Shown here: positions 56,236-64,000 of the stretch, piece by piece
Layout: the number at the start of each line of letters is the position of its first letter
Numbering within the stretch: position 1 is the first letter of the stretch
Origin: Erythroxylum novogranatense
Lineage: Eukaryota > Streptophyta > Magnoliopsida > Malpighiales > Erythroxylaceae
Assembly (NCBI GenBank): GCA_029891385.1
Contig: CM057224.1
Coordinates: forward strand, 38,259,005-38,323,004
Length of the DNA stretch: 64,000 nt
Direction of reading: 5' to 3'
Program-made: the position numbers and the translations under genes
The notes under the pieces: generated by a model
What the model saw: the letters and a program-made list of their open reading frames with translations, nothing else
What the model was told of the DNA's origin: nothing
Databases searched by the model: none

Positions 56236-58052
56236 TGTTAGAGTAGTGCCTCAAGGCAATCGCTTTTAGCGCATTTTGTACCAATTTGTGTACGGTCTTT
56301 ATGAATAAATAAATAAAGGCATATTTCATTACGTTCTTTGTTCATTATTTATGAACCGATATTGATCAATAAGAAAATTAATGAAGTCCATGATATATGA
56401 CATAGCATGAAGGAAATTATGATGTGATCATACTACCGAGATTCTTATCATGTGCAATTATGTCAAGATTCAAATTATCCTAGTCATAGGATTACCGAGA
56501 CTAGACATCTAGAATCCGGAAGACTAGCACATCTCAAGCTCCTTAATTTGATCAGCGGTGGATCTCGAAACTGTAAATATGAGATATTTAGGGTTGAGAT
56601 GTGGATGCTTACTAGAGGTAGTAAGTACATTGGTAGACCTACTATGAGATCATCACATGAATGTACTATTCTAATGTCAGTGATAATCTCATCATAGCAA
56701 TCGTGCAAGTATCCTTAGACTTGAAGTGCTCAAGGATATCTTGATATCGATTCGTGCTTTGACTCCATTCCTTGTTGCCTTACGAGGTCGCCATAGGGTA
56801 GTGATTGGGTGCAACTTGAGGTATTCAAGGTAATTGAGTAGCCAATGAGGATTCACCACTTCGTGATAGCGTAAGATGATACCCATGGCCTCTTGTCGGG
56901 GTCATTACTTGGAAATCTCGATCGAGTACATATGTCATGAAGAGTGTCTTCATTGACATATTAAGTATTAAGTAATGAGTCCCGGACAAGAACTGAAATC
57001 ACTTGGACTAGATTTGACATAGTCGGTTTAGTGAGAGTTGACACATTGCCCATACTCATAACCAAGTGGGGTATAGTATGGTGAAAGGACGAATTGCACT
57101 GTAATTGTCTATGGAAAGGTTCGTGATATGGTCCATGATGAATATAGCTTCATTCGTCAAACCAATTACTTTCCGGTCAATTGGGGGTCATGATGTGTTG
57201 CTAGATACCGCTCATGACTTGCTCAGATTAAGTGTTAATCTAAGTGGCCAACATAACCGGGAACCTAATGGGTCACACGCATAAGAGTGTCTCGGAGAAT
57301 TTGTAAAATAGTTTTGGATAGAGATCCAATATATGGAGAGCAATCGGATTAAATGTATCCCGATGAGATCGCGACATTGATATTGCTGAAAAGAGTTTTT
57401 GGGGGTTTTTCTATACCGGGACCCGGTAGGACCGACCCCAGTGCGACTGGACCGCTTCAGCAATTATATGCATATATATATATATATGATTAATTAATTA
57501 AATAATTAATATATATATATATATATGGTGTGTACGTGGATGGAGGAAAGGAGCTTTAAAAGCTTCCTTTATTTTGCTTAGTCATTAAGTATATTTAATG
57601 GCTAGAAGACAAACTTGGAGAGGTGAAGAGAGATGATCGTTGGTGTTGCTTTAAAATGAAGAAAAGAAAGAGTTCTTTTGGTCTTTGATTGATGATCATC
57701 GTTGGCTAAAGAAGAAAGAAGAGAAATTGTTCTCTCATCTCTCACCAACGTGCTCTTCATCATCTTCAAGCATTTTCTTCTCAAGCTTCTCCATCATTTT
57801 CCAAGCTCTCCAGAACAAAGGTAAGATCTAGCAGTCTTTACTTTGTTCTAGCTATTCCCGGGTCAAAGGGTTTGTCCCGGTTAGGTTTTTCCGATCTCTG
57901 CGTGGATACCGTTAGAGACGGTCTCCTTTGGTCGTTTTGGTTTGACTTTGTTATATAGTCACATAGATCCTGGCTTTCGGGAAGGTCCCGGAACAAAAAT
58001 TTTTGTTTTCCGCACCGTGGGCATGTGATGCTCACACCGGGATTTTCCTACA
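56236..58052 (+). repeat. Element E 3' LTR
   Basis: About 1.82 kb. Compared with the 5' LTR, most visible differences are at CTG or CAG sites, which here read CCG, CGG or CG. TA microsatellites at 57473-57487 and 57510-57526. Donor-like GTAAGA at 57821. Confidence 0.93.
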
Positions 58053-60717
58053 ATCCTACAGCAAGGAAGTGCTATGCTCGCAACTATCACTAAATACTCG
58101 CATGACATCAATATAAATAAATCGAAATTCAAATCACTAAAATTTAAAACCACAATAATCTTTCATTTCATAACATCAATCTAAAATATAGACAAGTCTA
58201 TCAGTTCCCTACAGTCTAACACAATATCCCAAAAAGGAAACTGATACAAAAGTCTATACTAAGTCATCCCCAAATATCGTCCCAGTTGACCGACCTGTGT
58301 GCCATCGCTTCACTTGACCAAGCACTCGCACTGCAGGAAAACTCTAACACGGGAGCTAAGAATCTACTAACGCTGTCCTGAAAAATATTAGCAATGTTGG
58401 GTGAGTTTGCGAACTCAATGAGAAACCATCATCGATGGTTCACTCAACTCATGCATATACGCATAATATATCACAATATATCACACAGTCACAATACACA
58501 ATCGGAACACTATCAGACACTTTACACATTTTCACTATAATCATACATTAGATAGGTCATTGAGAAGTTATCACATACTACACGCATTCTCACTTTTCAC
58601 AACACAGTCAGATGCATAATGCATGCCAATTCTCATTTTATGTCAGTGTTGTGACTGAGCATCAATATTGTCCCGATTCGGGCACATTTCACAATAATCG
58701 CATTTTTGGCAAGTAGGAGAGCCCTCAGGGTATGCACTACTGCCTGCTCACATTAGGGATAGGAGAGTCCTCTGGGTATGCACTATTCCCCTTTTTGGCC
58801 TTAGGCCCTTTTCACTGATAATAGAGCTTAAAGCTCTGATCACTAATTGCTCCAGTCACAACTATTAACTTACCGCTTTTAATCATGCCTAGCATGCACT
58901 CACACTTGCACAATCAATAACACAATTCAATCGATTCAATTGATCGTATTCAGAACACTTACTCAATATTCTATACACTGATTCACAATCACAAGGACTC
59001 ACATTGTCAAACAATTTACTCAATCACAGCACATTTATCTCGCATTCACAACACTCACATTAACAACAAATCACTCATTCATAGAACACTTAACACACAA
59101 AGATTGAGGAACCAACTAGGTTACTCACCTGTAACTTCCGAGCTACTGTGCAGTAAGTCCCAACAATATCCGTGGACTGACGATCCAACGGCGCCTCTAT
59201 AACAATTCAAACGAATTCTCATCACTATATGCTCAATCAAATAAATTCGATAATGCACATGTCTTAATTCAAAAATTGTACGATACATGATCATGATTTT
59301 CCAGCGCTTTAATCTCATTCAACTATCTCTCGCTTCACAACCAAAATTCACTATTCACTAGGTCAAAACATAACTCTTATGTTACATTTGATACTGTAAT
59401 TGCCTCTCTCTCGATAATTTCGATCCCATTAATTAAAATTCAAGCTCTCAATCTTTACCATAATTGTAGACCTCTTTCTCTAGTTCACAACGAATCCAGA
59501 ATTACCTCAATTGGAGGTCTACACCAAAAGATATACCCTAAAAACCAAATTAATCCCATTCAAAATTTTGTCCCTCGCCATGGCCATCGCTCTCGCCAAA
59601 GCGTGAAAAGGGACGCCGTCGTTGCTCGTTATGACGACGCTCGTCATGCAGACGCTTATTCCTTCGTCATGACGACATAGCTCATTGCTTTCGTCATGAC
59701 GTCTAATTATTTCTACGTCGCGACGTGCGAACCCTGGTTCGTTTTCTCCGATCGACTTTCATTCATTCTCTCTCTAAAAACCATCATTAACTCACTCCAA
59801 CTACCCAAACTAACACATTAAACACTATAAATGCAACAAACCATAATAAATAACAACATTAAACTCGATAAACTTACCAAATCAAAGCTCAATCCGTAAA
59901 CCCTAAAAACCTTCGAAAATTTCTCAAGCTCTAACAATCACGATGAACTCCTCAATCCAAGCGAACCATCATCATCTCCAAGATCTCTAGCAGTTCTTCA
60001 ACCACAGAAAGGAACAAATGAAAATCTCCAAGGGAGGAAGAGATCGTTGACGGGGAGAGAAGAGAAAGGAGAAGGAAATGCTTATCTCCAATTTTCAAAA
60101 CCTAACTCTTTATATAAAGATTTAAACCTATTGCTCACAAATTCACAAGCCCTCAATTTCTTTCAATCTCAGTCTCTAAATTTCACTGGCTCATCACAAA
60201 AATTCCTAAACTCGCAAATCTAAATTTTCCAAGCCATTTTTCAGTCAATTTCGGAACCGGAATCTAAATCATCGGTCTCTAGGTCATTTTCTTGGTCCGG
60301 ACACATAACTCTAATAATTCCAGAAAAATTCTCATAATTCCTCAAAAATATAAAATACACAATCCCATACTCAAATTCAAATTATTCCTTAATTCTCAAG
60401 GTTCAATTCTCACTCTAAATCAACTATTCAAACCCAATAATACCAACATTCTTAATCAATCACAATTCACATAATTATCTCTAATTTCACTTTAAATCAA
60501 ATCTAACTCAATTATCTCAAAATTCATAATTCAACTCATAATCACAATTTAGATGCTGGAAAAATCATGAATGCATGTCACTATATATGCATGTGCAATT
60601 AACTCATTTATCACTGATGCAGAGGCAAAACACACGTGCAGTTCAATTATGAATTCACCTAAAGCTATCCCATCCAAATTACCGATATGCCCATCACATC
60701 GGTAACGGGATGTTACA
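58053..60717 (-). repeat. Element D 5' LTR, main piece (right)
   Basis: Resumes D's LTR after E (ATCCT at 58053-58057 is the right TSD copy). TATA box at 60109-60118, donor GTAAGT at 59877, altered CG-rich block 59571-59740, stem-loop 58403-58416, acceptor TTTTTCAG at 58379-58378. Ends at TGTTACA, 60717. Confidence 0.91.
58403..58416 (-). promoter_or_regulatory. Conserved LTR stem-loop GAGTT/AACTC (D, right)
   Basis: Identical to 32320-32333, with the AACCATC/GATGGTT hairpin next to it. Confidence 0.6.
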
Positions 60718-60959
60718 GATTATGTCTCATGTGTTGTTCAATTGGAATTCCTATTGATTAGGAATTTTTTCCATTAATGAAGGAAATTAAGAGAAGTTAT
60801 GGGAGCAAGAGTAGAGGCTTTTGTACAAGTTTCAAGCATGAAATTAAGGTGGGTTTCATGTTTATAATTTAAGGAATGAGCTATACGTGTTTTCTATTGA
60901 ATTAAGAAAATAAAATGATTTCAATGGTTTCGTAAATGTTGCTTTTATTGTTTGTGATT
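60718..60959 (+). repeat. Element B 3' LTR, third piece
   Basis: Follows LTR B from about 14865 to 15103 with few changes; GATTA at 60718-60722 is D's right TSD. Cut at 60959 by G, with TGATT as the presumed TSD. Confidence 0.87.
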
Positions 60960-60961
60960 TG

Positions 60962-60991
60962 TTGGGACCCGATCTGGGAACCGGATCCCAA
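60962..60991 (-). promoter_or_regulatory. LTR-terminal stem, element G
   Basis: TTGGGATCCG and CGGGTCCCAA form a 10-bp stem (one wobble) before the terminal CA, as in B. Confidence 0.5.
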
Positions 60992-61992
60992 CCGAAAAAC
61001 GGAACGGAAAGACGAAAAATCGAAAAGTGAGAAATCGCTAATCGGAATACAAATCGCATCATCGGAGCGAAACGAATACTCAGAAAATTGTGCATCAGAA
61101 ATACGAATAACAAAGCAGAGAAACTCGAAAGGCAGAATTCTGAATCGAATGCGAATCGAAATAATCAAACTGAAACAAACACCGACATCCATTTCAAATG
61201 GCGCCGACATCCGAGAACAATCAAGAACACAGAAACACATTCGAATAAAGGAACATAATCACGTTGGAAACCCTAAGACATTTCAAATCCGGTATAAAAA
61301 AAATTTTCCTCTTATTCATTCCTTTTCTCTTTAATCAATCTCATTCAAATCATAACCATTCCATACAATTCCCTTTTTGGAAATTCATCCTCACCAATTT
61401 CAATTCACTTAATTCATCTTAATCATTTCTTATACAATCATATAAATCCTCAAACTCATTTCTTTAAACCTATTTTACCGAAATGTTACCAAAATTTCGG
61501 CAGCATAACGGCTGTATTTTGACAGCCCAAAAATTTAAAAACCAAAGAAACGCACTTCTAATACACATAATCCAATAGCACAAGGCAACATCGGACCTCC
61601 CGTCCGGCATCCAAACACCAGAAGAAACACAATCTTAGTTCTAAACACTTCATCATTCCAATCCATAATACATCTCAACTTAATTTTCCACAATTCAATC
61701 ACAAGCCATTCATATACATTCCAATTGCCATTTATATCCATCTCAATTCAAATTTACGTACAAAATCTATTCCACAATCATACATAACTCATAACTGAAA
61801 TACATCATAATTTACATAATGACTTTTCAAGCCATAAACAAAAGCAATACATAATCCATAAACCTTTTCACAACTTCAAAACTAAACTCCAACATTACAC
61901 ATAAAACAAAGCATACAAAACTATCGGGTTGACATCATACTCGTCTTCCATCCGATCTCCCGTGAAAACACGGAGATGGGGATGAAAGGGGT

Positions 61993-62005
61993 GAGCTCGA
62001 AGCTC
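61993..62005 (-). promoter_or_regulatory. Conserved LTR stem-loop GAGCT/AGCTC (G)
   Basis: Stem GAGCT / AGCTC with a 3-base loop, followed on the element strand by ACCCC. Confidence 0.6.
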
Positions 62006-62999
62006 GTGGATAATATATTTATAAATTGAAACATAAACGAAAATTGTCCTTTAAAACTTTTCAAACATTTCCCATTCGGAAATTTATCCAAACATTCATT
62101 TTAAAACCTTTCAAAACATTCATAAACCTTCATCAACATTTTCTAAAATTTCCAAATCTTCATTTGTTTCAAAATATTCATAAACATTTACTTTCTCATT
62201 TCTCATGTACAATTCCAAATATGAATGCATCACGTCATAATACATCACAACATAAACAAAACAAAATCACATAACACGTCAAGTGGTTTAGTGTTGGACC
62301 CCACACCCCACCCATAGGTGTTTGCAGGTTATACTGCGGCGTGTGTTTGCCGGTTATATCGCGGCATCCAACACAAATCACATAACACATCAAATGGTTT
62401 GGTTTGGTTCGGTCAAAAATAGGACGTACTGCACATTCCCGCCTAGCGGTTCTGTGCAGCCGTGAACAGAGGGGAGTCCGAGATCAGAACTCCTATGCTA
62501 TTAGCGGGCAACCGGGAGAAGGCTATAACAAGTAGAGACAGCGCTGACTCACAAAGGACCTTACCAAACCTATATAGCACATAAGCAAAACATAATTTCA
62601 GATGGCCCGAAGGCACTTTTCAAACATCTTGCTTTTCACATTTTTCATCTCATAACATCAAATTGTGTCATAAATGACACAAGCAGATATTTACATCAAT
62701 TCACATAATCAATGTAATGCAATGCACATCACCAAATTAATCACATAATAATCACATTCATGACCAAACATGCACTAATTTCTTTAAATCATTTAAATCA
62801 TAAATCGAATAATTTGAAACTCATGAATTTCATAAATCTTATATTTTCTCAAAATCATTTTCATAAAATCATTTATCAAAACTTTGCTTCTTAATTTTTT
62901 TCAAATTCGCATTCTTAGCTTACAATTCAATAAATAAATATACTACCCACCTCATATCCATGCTAGCATCTTGTCCAATGCTTCAATTTGACCTTTTCT

Positions 63000-63660
63000 C
63001 CTTTCTTCCTTCCAATTGAAAATTCCCTAAATCAATTTCATCAAAATTTAATCTCATAAATAACTTAATCCTTCAATTTGATGCATAAGTCATCAATTCT
63101 TACTAATTCCAAGATAGTTACATCACTAATTCCAAAAACCTCCAAATTACAAATTGAACCTAAATCAATCCAATCAAATTCAATATCATAATTAACTTAA
63201 TTTCTCAAATTGAACTTAGGAAATATCAATTCCTCTCATATTCAAGCTATTTCAATCTCCAATTTTGAAAATCCCCAATTTTCAAAATTGGCCTAAACCA
63301 ATTGACACAAATTCTATATCATAAAACATAATTTCTTCAAAATTGATTCCATATTTCATCAATTCACACTAATTCCAAAATATCTAAATCCTCAATTTCA
63401 AAAATCCCCAAAACTTAAAATTGGCCTAATCCAATTTATCCAAATTCAATACCATAAAATACAATTTCTTCAAAATTAACTTCATATTCCACAAACCCAT
63501 ATCATTATCTATAATTCTACTTCCAAATTTCACAAAATCCCCAAATTTCAAATTAAGCCTAAACCTTAATCAAATTTACATCCGAAATTAAACACAACCT
63601 AAAGCATATATATCAAAATCAACTTCATAAATCACGAACCCAAGTCCTTATCCATGTTTC
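63000..63660. repeat. Degenerate tandem repeats of about 120-125 bp in LTR G
   Basis: About five units share CCCCAATTTCAAAATTGGCCT, ATCCAATTTATCCAAATTC, ATATCATAAAACATAATTTC and TCATATTTCATCAATTC-type phrases in the same order. Strongly AT-rich; no coding potential. Confidence 0.6.
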
Positions 63661-63706
63661 TAAACCAAAATTTCATCAAAATCTTAAAGCTCAAAATTTC
63701 CTCTTA

Positions 63707-63969
63707 CCTCATTTCTCCTCCAATTTTTGAATTTCTTGGCTCATGAAGATGCTCTCTTCATTCTCCATCCTTTTCCTTCTTGGAAAAATCCTAAAAGCCT
63801 TAAGAATCAAGTAGAAACATTGGAACTTACCTTTCTCCCTCTTCTTTTCTCCATAACCGAATTCTTCTCCTCCCTTCTTTCTTGTTATTTTCTTCTTCTT
63901 TTCTTCTGAATTTCCAGCCACTTTCGTGGCTTTATTATACCCAAAACGACACCTCCTTTTGTGTGCCAT
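63707..63969 (-). other. Leader region of element G with B-like short peptide
   Basis: An 86-codon frame (63969-63709) is Lys/Arg/Glu-rich and ends RMENEESIFMSQEIQKLEEK just before the donor-like GTAAGAG at 63707. Element B encodes ESFHMSQEISHL in the same place. Probably a conserved leader segment, not an established protein. Confidence 0.4.
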
Positions 63970-64000
63970 TAAATGATGGTTAATTGACCATTTTGCCCTC

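Larger units (their letters stand above)
49106..58052 (+). mobile_element. Element E: Ty1/copia, Angela/BARE-like, inserted in the 5' LTR of D
   Basis: About 8.95 kb, plus strand, LTRs of about 1.82-1.84 kb, TSD ATCCT at 49101-49105 and 58053-58057. Same family as F. Its primer site is truncated (GTGGTA followed by unrelated bases) and its leader is shorter and differently organised. Coding regions are broken but RT and RNase H are readable. Confidence 0.92.
31911..60717 (-). mobile_element. Element D: Ty3/gypsy chromovirus carrying nested copia E and F
   Basis: Minus-strand gypsy element, sister to C. Its own length is about 10.1 kb, expanded to 28.8 kb by F in gag and E in the 5' LTR. LTRs run TGTAACATCCC...GGGGGCGCTACA on the element strand. 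PBS, PPT and all gag-pol domains are recognisable but shifted and stopped. Confidence 0.92.
12131..64000 (+). mobile_element. Element B: large non-coding gypsy derivative, host of C, D and G (right end outside window)
   Basis: Outer element of the nest. Its first LTR is 12131-16489, its interior 16490-17248, and its second LTR begins at 17249. That LTR is interrupted by C (18719-30616), D with E and F (31911-60717) and G (from 60960). The interior has a primer site, a gypsy-like pre-PPT motif and a PPT but no gag or pol. Long LTRs with a short non-coding interior fit a LARD-like, non-autonomous relative of a Tekay-type element. The left flank ACAAA (12126-12130) is the presumed TSD; the partner is beyond the window. 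Confidence 0.85.
60960..64000 (-). mobile_element. Element G: gypsy-type LTR, minus strand, right end outside window
   Basis: Starts TGTTGGGACCCG inside LTR B sequence; only LTR-like sequence is seen, so this is the left LTR or a solo LTR. On its own strand it would run from beyond 64000 leftward: a leader with ATGAGCCAAGAAATT (shared with B), a donor GAG|GTAAGAG (63707), degenerate tandem repeats (63000-63660), the stem-loop at 61993-62005 and a terminal stem (60962-60991). Similarity of leader and ends to B indicates related families. No coding domain is present. Confidence 0.8.

Noticed and set aside
61000..61340. Host gene in either strand (frames 60902-61240 and 60936-61334)
   Set aside because: Low-complexity antisense frames within LTR G with no recognisable domain.

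Overview
The window is intergenic DNA of a flowering plant, most likely a eudicot, although species cannot be told from the sequence. It is AT-rich and made almost entirely of nested LTR retrotransposons inserted into LINE remnants. I see no credible host gene, no rRNA or tRNA gene (only tRNA-complementary primer sites), and no CRISPR. Organellar or bacterial origin is ruled out by chromodomain Ty3/gypsy and BARE/Angela-like Ty1/copia polyproteins, 5-bp target duplications and plant-type splice signals.

Layout. (1) 1-1208 and 10625-10808: one LINE endonuclease region on the minus strand, split by element A. (2) A, 1209-10619, minus strand: a complete Ty3/gypsy chromovirus with 2.2-2.3 kb LTRs, TSD CTTCC, and one gag-pol frame broken by three TAG stops. 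(3) 10809-12130: old sequence ending in a second LINE fragment. (4) B starts at 12131 with a 4.36 kb LTR and has only about 0.76 kb of non-coding interior. Its second LTR is cut into pieces by C, D and G, and its end lies beyond the window. (5) C, 18719-30616, plus strand: gypsy, TSD TCCTC, 3.4-3.8 kb LTRs carrying a 14-bp minisatellite. (6) D, 31911-60717, minus strand: gypsy, TSD GATTA, itself invaded by two related copia elements, F (38572-48271, minus strand, in D gag, TSD TGGGG) and E (49106-58052, plus strand, in D's 5' LTR, TSD ATCCT). (7) G, 60960 to the window end: an LTR of another gypsy-type element, minus strand.

The insertions give a relative order: LINE fragments are oldest, B is older than C, D and G, and D is older than E and F. 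All coding regions are decayed, many of the stops being C-to-T type changes (CAG to TAG, TGG to TAG, CGA to TGA), as expected for methylated, silenced elements.

The most interesting material is non-coding. Five different gypsy LTR families (A, B, C, D, G) share a small stem-loop with compensatory changes (GAGCT/AGCTC or GAGTT/AACTC) followed by ACC, usually just ahead of a pyrimidine-rich AG. Their LTRs also carry a GTAAG donor after a purine- or pyrimidine-rich leader. The copia elements E and F have a donor in the LTR and a strong acceptor about 10 bases before the gag ATG. Together this suggests leader introns that begin inside the LTR and, in several elements, would remove the primer binding site from the spliced RNA. 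The putative introns hold modules shared between otherwise different LTR families. Other oddities are a nine-copy array of the palindrome AAGTCGACTT at roughly two-helical-turn spacing in F, and a natural inverted repeat of 1.8 kb LTR arms formed by E and F.
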